Assembly: GCF_900090045.1 (NCBI RefSeq) | Contig: NC_041787.1 | Location: 764,001-828,000 of the forward strand | From: Plasmodium malariae | Taxonomy: Eukaryota; Apicomplexa; Aconoidasida; Haemosporida; Plasmodiidae | DNA length: 64,000 nt | Reading direction: 5' to 3' | In this document: in pieces, positions 25,569 through 38,000 of the stretch | Position numbering within the stretch: the stretch's first letter is position 1 | Layout: every line of letters starts with the position of its first letter | Translations under genes and position numbers: made by a program | Notes under the pieces: generated by a model | Seen by the model: only the letters and a program-made list of their open reading frames with translations | Database searches by the model: none | Told to the model about the DNA's origin: nothing

Positions 25569-26902
25569 GTTTATGTTCATATTGCTCATGTGCTCCAATC
25601 CATTTTCAGGGAATTAATGCCTTAAATTTGGAACCTGCCTTGCCAAAACTGGACGACAAAACTAGAATTGAATGGATTATGTTCAAAAATAAAACGAAAA
25701 ATAAATCGTCAAACAAAAAAGACAAATCGACGGAAAAGCAAGAATTTATAACGGCATCCAGAGAGTTTAATGAAAAGCTAACCAAGTAATGAAAAAATTC
25801 GAGGCTTTGAAATTGTTCACACATATATGTAGATATATGCTTTTATGTATATTTATGTGTGTGCATATTTTATTGCTGCATGGGTTATATTATTGTGCAA
25901 GGATTACACCTTCGTAAGACCCCGTGGGATTACATGATTTGTATATACAACAAGCAGCTCAATGGTACATATCTCTTGTTCATGATTTTTAGTAAAATGA
26001 ATTTAAATGCAAAGATGTCTAATACAAAACTAAATAAAGGTTACGCAGTATTGAATCAGTTTTATATTGACAATCAGAAGAATGAGTCTAGCATAACAGG
26101 TTATGTGACCATAACAAGCTATTCGCTATTATTTCGTATATATAAATACTTACAAGTATTTATGTATAAATATATATTGTACATATATATATGTATAATT
26201 TTTTTTTTTTTTTTTTGCGTTCAAATTATTATCGCTGTTTTATTTTTAATACCCCCTATTTTTTTTTACATTTTTACAGAAAAGGTAAAATATAACAACA
26301 CGCATGAGACAGGTAAACGATGATACAATTTATGACAAGAATTTTAGTACTTCATGTTAGATAAAAATTTTTTTTTTTTTTTACTTTTTTTTTTTTACCT
26401 TTTGATTTTTTTTTTCTTCCCCCCTCCCCCACGTATAGATGAAAATAAAATGCAGGGAAATGGAAGTGTGTTAAATATTAATAACATGAATTATAACAAG
26501 TCAAATGTTAATACAAATGCAGTGTTAAACAATTCCAATATGCATCCATATGATGCTTACGTTTTAAATTATAACAACTTTAATGCCATGAAAAATAATA
26601 TGATTGGCCACATGGGTGAGAGAACATAACTTGCACACAAATATGCACGTAAATATGCTCATATATATAAATGTATATATATGTGTGTGTATGTTTATAT
26701 ATATATATATAACTCGTTTAGCAAATCCCCCTGTTTTGTTACACGTCATATATATTATTTATCCGTGAAACAGATTATTATCAAAATGTGACCCAATTAC
26801 CAGACGCACAAAATCAAAAGTATCCTTATGCCCATCCAAATTTTTACAAAAATGGGGGAGTGAGACCACCATATGTAAGGAGTACATATATACATATAAG
26901 TG

Positions 26903-26955
<53 letters not shown>

Positions 26956-28147
26956 AGTGTACACGTGAGTATGCATATAATGTTGCTTGTTATTACTTAA
27001 AGTTTATAATTTTATTATTTTATTTTTTTTTTTTTTCATTATCAATATCATATGACTGTTGATCAATCATGAGCTATTACATGTATATATGTTTGCATGT
27101 AGATGTACGTAATTTCATATATGTATACATTTAAACGACGGTGTAATGTGATATAATGTGTATTAATTCGTGGATTTTTTTTTTTTTTTAGCAAAATATG
27201 AATTTAGATATGATGCTAAATAAATTTCATAATTCCATGAACAACATCCCTAGTAAAGGCCATGCTCATCAGAAGTCAAATAGTGAACTATGCCCTTTTC
27301 CAGTTGTAAGTTACTACCAAGCAGTCATTACCTTTTTTTAAGGCATCATGTGCATGTATTTATATATGTGAGCATTCATGTATTTATGTATTCATTTGTG
27401 CACATGATCATTCCTTTTTTATGTTTGGTGCAGAAAGCTGCTGCATCGAAGCACTTGTTCGATAAATTAATAAGTAACGCATTGAGACTCTCAGAAGAAG
27501 AAGACTATGTAAATAGTCCCCTTGAATTTAACAGTACTCAAAAATTAAGTTATAGAAATATATTAGGAGAAATAGCATCATTAGATTCTATAAACTCTTG
27601 TCAAGAAGCCAATAACTTTTCGAATAATATACCCATGCAACAGAATATATCAAATGTTTTAGTTAATTTTCCATTTATACCTATTATGAACCCCGCAGTG
27701 AATAATCGTTTTTTAGAGAATCCCCATTATTTAAGTCCATATTTTCGTAATTATTATCCGAATAATTCTACTCCAGTAAATACAAATAACGCCTATTTTT
27801 TTAATATGCCCTTAACAAATGTTGATGTAAATTATTCATCAAATAAAAATATGAATTTATACCCTCCAAGAAATCTACATGCGCAAAACTCGCATATAAA
27901 TTTTCCAATACCCTCTCATATATCATCAAATATAAATTATGCAGTAAATAACAATAATTCTTTAAATATAATAAGTAATTCAAATGCCCCTAATCCAAAT
28001 TTAAACATTCCCCCCTATGTACCTGAATTTGTTCATATGAATATGCAAAAATATCCCAATCATCAGTCAGTACCTGTTCCTTTTTTTCCCCAATATCAGT
28101 ATCAAAATTATTATACATCACCCACACATGGAATGAATAACGCGTAA
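24060..28147 (+). CDS. Ataxin-2-like protein (Lsm + LsmAD domains), nine exons
   Basis: Predicted cytoplasmic RNA-binding protein; ataxin-2/Pbp1 relatives control poly(A) tails, translation and stress granules. The exons I infer are 24060-24930, 25246-25364, 25610-25785, 25993-26099, 26280-26312, 26439-26615, 26774-26874, 27192-27305 and 27434-28147. All have GT/AG borders and phases that join cleanly, giving 803 residues. The Lsm-like domain spans about 14-105 (LAHVMACLIGNEVNVHMKDG, TIIVGKNIKLDL). The LsmAD domain at about 165-240 includes EPWDQFEHNRKLYGVTTTYK and DKIAKELEYRG. Later exons are Asn/Pro/Tyr-rich and low complexity, as in other ataxin-2 tails. I could not find a convincing PAM2 motif (LNPxAxxF). 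The donor of exon 4 (GTTATG) is weak and could move. The Lsm and LsmAD calls are firm. Confidence 0.9.
25519..25566. repeat. (TA)n microsatellite in ataxin-2 intron 2
   Basis: Nearly pure TA repeat of about 46 bp. Similar TA tracts lie at 25149-25181 (intron 1) and 26907-26951 (intron 7) of the same gene. Confidence 0.9.
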
Positions 28148-31100
28148 AAAAGTGGTTTAAAATGTACAGCTAGTTTTTTCTCATAAGTAATAAATAAATA
28201 TGTGCCACAGATAATATATATATGTTTGAAGCTTAGTTAGCAAGAGCTTGAAATTTTGAATGCTTGAAGGATGGACATAAGAAAAATGAAAGGAAAAAAT
28301 TAAAAATATTCTGGGAATTTTTTAAAAATAAGACGAAAGGATAAAAATATGGAGGACGTTAAAGAAAAGTTACAAAAAGATAAATAAAAATAGAAAAATC
28401 ATAAACTGATTGAAAAAAATAACAAAGAGATCGTAAAAAAATAACGAAGAGATCGTGAAAAAATTAGAAAGAATTAAAAAAATTAAAATTTTTTTTTTTT
28501 TTAACGTTTCATTTAATGATACTTTTGGTATGAACCTTTACATATCCTAATTATAGACCTAATAATTAACTGTATATACATAAATATAAATAAATCATTC
28601 TCATTTGTTTTTCATAATTTTGTTCTAATGCACAACATTAATGCCATATATGTTATACATAGACATATAGTGTGTACAGTACAAATTAAATCATTAAAAT
28701 AAAGAAAATTTTGTTTACAACTAAAACTTTTTTTTTTTTTTCTTTTTTTTTTTTTTGGATATGATTAATATTTAACTCTAAAATAACTATCAAATTAAAA
28801 TTTAATTTTTAATATTTGTATAAATGGTTATGTAAATTATTCATGTAATATATATATAGCAAGGGTATCATTTTAGCATTTTCACCCTGTTAATCTCGCT
28901 CATTTATCATATATGTTTCAACTTGTATGTATAATTATATATTTGCGTATTATATATATTTCTTTGTAATGTTAATATATTTTTTTTTTTTTATTACCTT
29001 GCACTTGTCAATTACTCAATATTTAGAAGCTTTTTTAATAAAAAAAATAAGCAAATAATTTTTCGTGTAATTAAAGGATTAATAAAACACCCAAGGGGAA
29101 GTATATACAAGTCAATAAGGGCTAACACAATCAGAAATTATAAGAGGATACATGTATCAATAAAAGAATATCTCATTAATTAATTACAAACCTATTAGAT
29201 ATATCTGCGACTAAGCAGTAACGTATGCATGTGTTTTTATATACATGTATATCTATCTGTCTATATATACATATATATATATATATTATATCTATGCACA
29301 CACCTTTGACATTCCTGCTAATTTTTCACCCTCCAAAAGCACATATTATAAGTACGTTACTCTATGGTTCAATGACACATAAACGATTTTATAAATATAT
29401 GTAGGGAATGGTAAATTTTCTATTTTTGTTTGAGCTAAATATTTAAGAGTAATATTACTTAGAAAGACAATATATGTTTCTAAAATACGAAAAAATATAA
29501 AGAATATGTACATACATTTTTATATTAAATTTTTTTTTGTTGTTATTTACAACTTTGTAAGTTTTGAAAATTTGAGTTAATTTTTATCCTGTATCCTTTA
29601 AAAAATAGTAGAATAATACTCATTATATTTGTTACGCAAAATTGTTATATTAATATTTTATCCTCTGGGTGATTTTAATATTACCTTATATATAAATTGA
29701 CTATATAACTGTATTTAAAAATGTGAAAAGCAAACCTAAAATTTCATTAATTGTATGCAAAAATTTCTCATTTATTTCACACTATTTCACGACTTAATAA
29801 GCCTCCTAACTAGTTATATGTTTATATAAATGAAAAATATAGAAAAAAAAAAAAAAAAAAAAAGAATCTATATGTATAAATTTTTTTTTTTTTCTGAAGA
29901 AATTAATCATTAATAATTTTATTTAATATATATTTTATTCTTAATATAGCGTTGTGCATTTAAATTCTTTGCCTTGCAAATAGATCATTTACTTTTTTCC
30001 TTATGCACCAATTAAAAACATGTTCGAGCAAAAAAAAAAAAAAATAAAATAAAATAAAATAATCAATTAATCAATTATATTACGTTACATATATAGAACT
30101 AACATTTAAAAGATGAAAGAGTGAGAGCAAGGGTGTGACATAATTTTTGTTGTTTTTTCCACGCACACAGAAAATAAAAAATTTGAACACAGCAATTCTA
30201 TATATTTTTTTCTTTTTTTTTAATGTATATATTAATAAAAAAAACTAAAATATATAAAGGGTGTTTTAAATTATGAATGAGTTTTTAAATTTCCATTCAA
30301 AAAAAAAATAAAAAAAAGCATTTTTACTCAAATTTTTTTTGTCTATATTATAAGATAAACAAAAATAAAAATGTGGTAATTATATACCTTATAAATTTGC
30401 AAAATTGTTATATTCATAAGTTGTTCTATAATTTTTAGAAATTGCTGTTATTGTTGCCCTTCTAATAATACCTACATATACAAATAATGTACTTGACATT
30501 TAAAATGATAATGCAATTTAGAAAAATAGGTCACGTCACGTGAAAATTTAAGTAAAACGAATGTACATATATAAACATATATATATATATATTTATTTAT
30601 TTATTTATCTATTTTCCATCTCTTTTTGAAAGAAGAAATTTCGTTTACACCATCCAATGAAAAAAAAAAAAAAGAAAAAAAGTGTGATATATTGAATTTC
30701 GAACTAAGATTACTTACAAAAGTTGTAAAAATAAATGTTTCCCTATGAACTAATATATGTAAATATATATAATGAACTTCACAATAAATTTTATTTTTTC
30801 GTTGAACACTATTATGCATAATTTTATGTTTTATATACTGTTATTTCTGCAACACAATTTTTTTTTTTTTTTTTTGTAATTGCTGTTTGATTTATATTTT
30901 GGAAAATTTACAATATCCAAATAGGAAAAAAAGATTATAGAAAATTACATTTTACGTTATAAGGAATTTGTCACAAGTTTTTCACAAAATTCTCACAAAT
31001 TTCTTACTAATTTTTTTTGTTTTGTTGTTTTGATGTTTTGTTGTTTTGATTCTTTGTTGTTTTGATATTTTGAAGCTTTTATATTTTTTTCTTTTTTTTT

Positions 31101-31221
31101 TTGTTGCAGTTGCTTAAGTTCCTCTAAGCAAATCGCAAATTACGACACTATAAGAAAGGAGTAAATAAGTAGTAGATTAACATATTTTTGCAATCACTAG
31201 TTCCATATTTTTTAATGATTT

Positions 31222-31252
<31 letters not shown>

Positions 31253-32002
31253 TATATATTTCTGAACTGGTGTAACTCAAAAAGGTTTTTTCTTTTTCGT
31301 AAAACTAGTACCACAAGGGTTTTCCAAATATTTTTTTTAATGAATAGAATATTTATATGTAAATGAGACTCACAAGATTTTTAAAGAAATTAGTGTTATT
31401 TAAAAATACCTAATTTTTTTTTTTTTTTTTCATTTATTTCAGTCGTATATACATAATGTAGAACTGATTTGTTGTTTTCTTGTTCAGCTTTTTTTAAATA
31501 CAAGCATATACACACGTGTGTATTTATGTAAATGCGTTTATATATATATGTATTACAAACATATATATGTATTACAAATATGTACATGTATTACAAATAT
31601 GTACATGTATTACAAATATGTACATGTATTACAAATATGTACATGTATTACAAATATTTATGTGTATTGCAAACACTTATATGTATTTCAAATATTTATA
31701 TATATACATATATATACTTACTGTACACACCATGCAATATTCATAAATGACCCATGTTGTCCTTTGTCATAATTTTTATTTTTTATTTTTCTATCATTCA
31801 TTATTAACTTTTAATGTTTTACAACTTTTTATATTTTTATACAAAACTTTTTATGTCAACTTATTTTGTTTTGTTTTTATGAAACATCGTCAACCCCTCT
31901 TGACACAAACAGCAGTGTAACATCTTATGTAGCTTTTCAAATCATTTGAAAAGTGCAACTTGGCTATAAAAAAGAAAAAAAAAAAAGATAAGAAATACTA
32001 CA
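28148..32002. other. 3.9-kb intergenic region between ataxin-2-like gene and coiled-coil gene
   Basis: The longest gene-free stretch of the window. It is very AT-rich with many homopolymer runs (for example T runs near 28729-28756 and 31230-31251, and an A run near 29844-29862) and a 19-bp array at 31541-31695. I searched for splice-flanked coding blocks and found none I would defend. It should contain the ataxin-2-like 3' region and the promoter and leader of the downstream gene. Confidence 0.6.
31541..31695. repeat. 19-bp minisatellite (TATGTACATGTATTACAAA)
   Basis: About eight copies with diverged ends, 310-460 bp upstream of the coiled-coil gene start. All three plus-strand frames are open through it, a sign of a repeat and not of coding. 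Confidence 0.9.
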
Positions 32003-35000
32003 ATGGATAACATTATTGATACTTACGAAATAATTGGAAAAATTGATGACCAAAAATCAATTTCTTCAAATAGCTTGTTAAATAATGAAGAATTTAACGA
32101 TATTTCTTGCATCGATATAGGAGATAAAGATTGTTGTGGCCTAAACAAGGCAGCCAAAAATATTAGCACGTTAGATGAGGCAAAAGAGAAGGAGATATAT
32201 TGTAATACAAGCGGATACACGAATGGGAATGAAAATGAGAATGGAAATAAAAATAGTTCATCGAATTTACAAGATGAAAGGAAAACGGACAAAGAACAGA
32301 TTGTAGGAAGTTGCAAAAAAGGAGAAAGTAAAAATGTAAACAAGTCAAACATGGTAATGTGTAAAAATGGAGAAACTCCTAATAACGAGCAAGAAATGAA
32401 TAATAATGATACTATGCATGGGAAGGATGCTGTGAATGGGAAGGATGCTGTGAATGGGAAGGATGCTGTGAATGGGGAGGATGCTGTGAATGGGGAGGAT
32501 GCTGTGAATGGGGAGGATGCTGTGAATGGGGAGGATGCTGTGAATGGGGAGGATGCTGTGAATGGGGAGGATGTTATGTATGGGGACGATAATAATAATG
32601 AAATAAATGCAAGTAACTTGAATGGAGAAAATTGTAGTACCATACTGAATAACATGAACGCAAGTAATAAAAACACCTCAAAGGGTGAAGAAGGAATTAA
32701 AAAAATTTCCTCAACAGAGGAATTAAATAAAAGCATGAGAAATGCAGATATGATAAATGGTAGCAGTATTAGTAGCAGCGGCAATAATAATAATAGTAAT
32801 AATAAAGGTAATTGTAAAATAAGTAACAGTAAGAATAATTGTAAGAAACATTACAAGGTATTAATTCACGCTCCTGCTTGTTGGAAGGGAGAAAAATTTA
32901 ATTCCACACCATATATTTTTGTTTATGATAAAACAACTAATTTTTTTATATATAGTGAATCGCCTCTAGAAATAGAAAAATATATTATTGATACAAGTGC
33001 TGATGATTTTGAAAGTAGGGTATTAACAATAATGTTTTATGACACTCTTTTTGCATGTTCTACATCTTCCCTTCTTATGAAAAATAATAAAGGAGAATTA
33101 CAATACTTACCAAAACCACTTAGCGTATTTTATTTACCATTATGTAAGATAGACCTAGAGAATGATTCTGTAAAATATAGGTTATCCCTAAGAACAAATG
33201 TTATTTTATGTGATATAAACATAAATGAAGCTATTAGTTTATTTAATAATAGCTCAAGAATAAATGGTCAGAATGTAAATAAATTCAGTTTACATTTTAT
33301 TTTGAAAAATAATAATTATACAGATAATGATGCATATAATTACCTGCATTATCCGACCAAATTTTATGGTGTGCCTCGTTCTAATTTATCATCCTGTGTA
33401 CAAAAATATAAGGGAAGTAACGAAAGGTTATACAACAATGCAACCAAAAATAACACAAACAATTATGCTGACATTGCAACTAAGGTTAATGTTAATGTTA
33501 ATAATAATAGTAATAATAATTATAGTAGTTGTAATAATAATTATAGTAGTTGTAATAATAATTATAGTAGTTGTAATAATAATTATAATAGTTGTAATAA
33601 TAATTATAATAGTTGTAATAATAATTATGGTAGTTGCAATAACGTCACTCGTAGATACTTAATGAATTACTCGAGGAGTCAAGTACACACATTTAAAAAT
33701 AACACTGTGGATCAAGACCAACTTATCTCACTAGATAAGTTGAAGAATAAATGGGAACAATATGCGCATGCGCATCTAAGAAGGGACAACACAAAAATTG
33801 GCTTATATAACGCAGGGGAAAAGAAAAACACAAAATTAAACACATATAACAAGTCGAGTGGTGGTGAACCCTTTGTCAGTAAGATGAAATCAGAAAAATC
33901 GTTAAACGTAGAAAGCGATAGCAACAACTACAAAGTAAACATAAATAGAAATGGCAATAACAACGGTATAATTCAAAATACGCTAAACCTTGATAAAAAG
34001 GATAATGAAGAAAATGCAAAAGATAGCTTACTTAACAGTCAGCTGTACAACAAACAGATGAATCAAAAGTCGGATGATAACACATCAAGTTACAGTAGAA
34101 CAAAATCTTACTACGATTTATTACGTAACAACGCAAGATCATATAACGACTATGACATCAAAGATGATATTTTACCCGAAGACAGCGCTTCTATGATACA
34201 TGTTTTTGATAAAGAAACTGCTCGTTCGGAAAAGGGGAAAAAAATTTTAGAAGGCGGAAGCACACTAACAAGCAACATTAGAACTGTTAATAATATGTTT
34301 ACAACATGCGTCAAGAAGATAATGAAAAAGAGGAGTGAAATTAATAGCGTTGAATATGATCATTCAGTAAACAAGGATCCCGCAGATAGCGGCCATTCCA
34401 AAAAAGACTACGCCCAAAACGGTCATACCCCTAATAACCATGCAAATAATAAACATCCGGATTCACCTAATGAGGAAGGGACCCAAGATAAAATCCACTT
34501 CAAGGAATATGAAAATATGGACAACTTCAATGAAGAACTATCAGTAAACTATTCTCAAATACAAAATCTCAAATATTTCAATACAGCAAATTCTGTATGC
34601 TCCTCGTACTTGAAAAATGATGAAAACTTAATATTAGCTATAAAAGAAATAAAACAATGGATGGAAAAAATAGAAGATAAAGTTAGTACAATATCGTACG
34701 AAAAGAGTGAAGTTAACTTACGTTGTATAAATAATAGTAATGATGTTAAATATAACAAAATTTTAAAGTATCTAATAAAAAGTGTGAGAAATCATATAAA
34801 ACTAAAAAATAGAAGTATTTACAAAATATGTTATTTAAATATTAGGAATTTGTATCTAATGAAAAAAAATGATAAAGTAAAATTTGAGAATAAATTATTA
34901 ATAAGAAATTATGGAGATCTTAAAAGTAAATATAAAAACGTGTTAGTAAATTTATGCAAAAACATCTTCTTAATAAAATATTATGCTATAAGGGACAAGT

Positions 35001-38000
35001 TTCATTATAGTAAAAAATATGAAAATATGATGAGATATGTACAATTAGAAAAAAACGATTTATTAAGTATAATTGAAGAAAAGAAGTTCGATCAAGAAAA
35101 TAGTCTAAATATTAATTTGATGCTATCAGTAGAGCTGAAAAAGCTACAAGAAGAAAAGGAATCTATTCTTAGTAAAAGTTATTATTATAAAAATGAAACG
35201 GAAAGTATATCTACCAAATATGAGTCTCTATATAAGGATTTTGATACCATAAAAGAAGAATTAGAAAATATAAAGAAGGAAAATGAATGTTTGAAGGACC
35301 AACATGAAAATATGAAAAAAGACAAAGAATCTTTAATAAAAGAATTAGGTGATACCAAAGCAAAATATTTTAATCTAACTGGTATATTAGAAGGAGAGGA
35401 AAAAATGTATGGTAAAAAAGTAGAGGAGTTAGAAAACAAACTTCAGCATGTTACTCAAGAAAAGAATATTCTAATTAATGAAATAAAGGACGAAATTGAT
35501 ACCTTTACAAAAATGATAAATGAGAAAGATGAAGAAAATATAAAAATAAAAGAAAAATTAAAAGAATTAAAAAATATAGAAGAGAAGTATAAACACACAC
35601 AAATAAATTTTGGGGCTCTTAAAAAAGAATTTGAAAAAAGTTTTGACCAAGTCCAAATGATATTAAAAGAAATGATTCAAAAAGAGAAGGAATACACCAA
35701 AAAATATAATGATTCTATTAAATTTTTGGAAGAAGAACATAAAGATATAGTAGAAAAATTATTACATGAAAAAGATAATACAATTTACGAGTGTAATTAT
35801 TATAAAGATTTATGTAAAAATCAATTCAATAAAATGATAACATTTGATGAAAGTTTAACAACAACAGAGAAATTGTTGGATCACGTCTTGTCCCAGTACC
35901 CGCAACTATTTAATGATCTCAAAATTAATTCTAGAAATAATTTATTAAATAAATCATTTGGGAAAATGCATTATGAAAATATACAGGCTGTGCGGGATAA
36001 CATTAAACTAATTAAAAAATCGTTAAGCCATTTTAAAATGAGTTGTAAGAGCAGTTCATACAATTTTCATACGTCTTCAGATTATAACAAAAAATATAAT
36101 TATAATAGTAATAATAATAATAGTAGTAATAAAAACAGTAGTAATAATAACAGTAGTAATAATTATTACAAAAAAACTAGCTACTCTTCCAGCGTAAGAA
36201 ATAAAGGAATTAGTAGTCTTTTAAGACACTATGAAAATGATACAAAAAATCAAGAGGAAAAAAAAAATTCCTATTTTGATTATGAGCATCTGGATGAACA
36301 GATACTCAGCAGGAAAAGATCAATCAGTAACAACGCCAATAGAAATGTATCTATGGTTTCTATTAATTCTCATAAAAATATAGATCTAAAGAAAAAAATG
36401 GATTCTTATAATTCTATGTTGTACAAGAATGTTGCACCGTCTACTAGTACAACCGGTTCTATGATTAGTAAAAATAAGCCCCCCTCAGTTTTTGATAAGA
36501 ATAAAAACAGTCATTATGGCACAAAAGAAGGAAGTCAGATGAATAGCAGCTCGAAATATTCGAAACATAGTAATAAGCTAAATAACTCAAATAATCAGGG
36601 ATGCGTTAAAATGGAAAAGGTTGTGCAAAGCATTCTGAATCAAATAGACAAGGGGAAGGAGTACTCTGACAATAACAGTGAAAGTGAAAGTGATAATGAA
36701 ATTATTAACCGACTGAGCAAAGATGATATGGCCAATTATAAGAGGGAATACCACAAACAATCTTGTAAAGGAAACGATGAATACAACGATAAGCACGACG
36801 GTAAGCACGACGATAAGTACAACGATGAATACAACGATAAGCACGACGGTAAACACGACGATAAGTACAACGATGAATACAACGATAAGCACGACGGTAA
36901 GCACGACGATAAGTACAACGATGAATACAATGATAAGCACGACGATAAGTACAACGATGAATACAACGATAAGCACGACGATAAGCACGACGATAAGTAC
37001 AACGATGAATACAACGATAAGCGCGACGATAAGCACGACGATAAGTACAACGATACATACAACGGTAAGTACAACGATAAATTTAACGATAAATGCAACG
37101 ATAAAATCAACAATGAATACAACGATAAAAGCAACAATGAATGCAACGATAAAAGCAGCGACAATTCTGATAAGATCAATTATAAGCATTATGATAAAAA
37201 GGGAAAAAACAGTTTTAATTTGAGTGCAACATTGCATGGAAGCCTAATAAAAGACGTAAACGAGTTGAAGAACATGGACGTTGAAAATATGTATGAACAT
37301 CTGGGTTATTCTGATAACGTGTGCGTGTCAGAGGATATCGATACAGGAGATGGAGCAGGGGGTAATGGTGGTGAAGTGGCAGACGAAGTTATCGACGCGA
37401 AGGTTGATGAGGTCGTTGACACACAGGTCGATGTAAATGCAGTTGACCATTGTGATGAGATGAAAAAGCATACACCAGATGATGAGAAAGAATTGAAAAA
37501 TAGTCATTTGGACAAGGTTGAAAGTAGTAAGAGTTCAAATGGAACTGATAAAATTTACGAGTTTGACCAAAATAATTTCAAAGAAATAATTTCATTCATC
37601 GAAAAAAATGTTATTAAAAATTCTGAGTCCATTCATAAGGATAAGAAAAATAATGAACTCAAAAATGGATATTCTAAAAATGCTTCTAATAATAGCTCCC
37701 ATTTCGACGCTATGGGTGATAAGAACAATTATATTAACTACTACGATGACAGGTACAATAATAGTAATAATACTGCTAATATTAATAGTACTAATAATAT
37801 TAACAGTAATAATAATGATGCTGCTAAAATTAATAATAATGGAAAAACTATCCCCGATAAAAAATTCCTCTGCAAAATAAGTAAGTTTTCCAAGAATGCG
37901 AGTTCATCCATTACCCCCTATAAATCATTGAATTTTAATAATAAGCAAACAGAAAAACATAAAAATACTGATAAAACAATTAAAACGGCCTTAGATAGTA

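Noticed and set aside
28148..32002. Possible centromere in the longest AT-rich gap
   Set aside because: Plasmodium centromeres are more extreme in A+T and carry compact imperfect repeats; this gap has ordinary intergenic composition with scattered G+C words.
36587..37237. Val/Ile-rich and Arg/Tyr-rich minus-strand frames
   Set aside because: They are antisense translations of the DKHDDKYNDEYN coding repeat and match no family.
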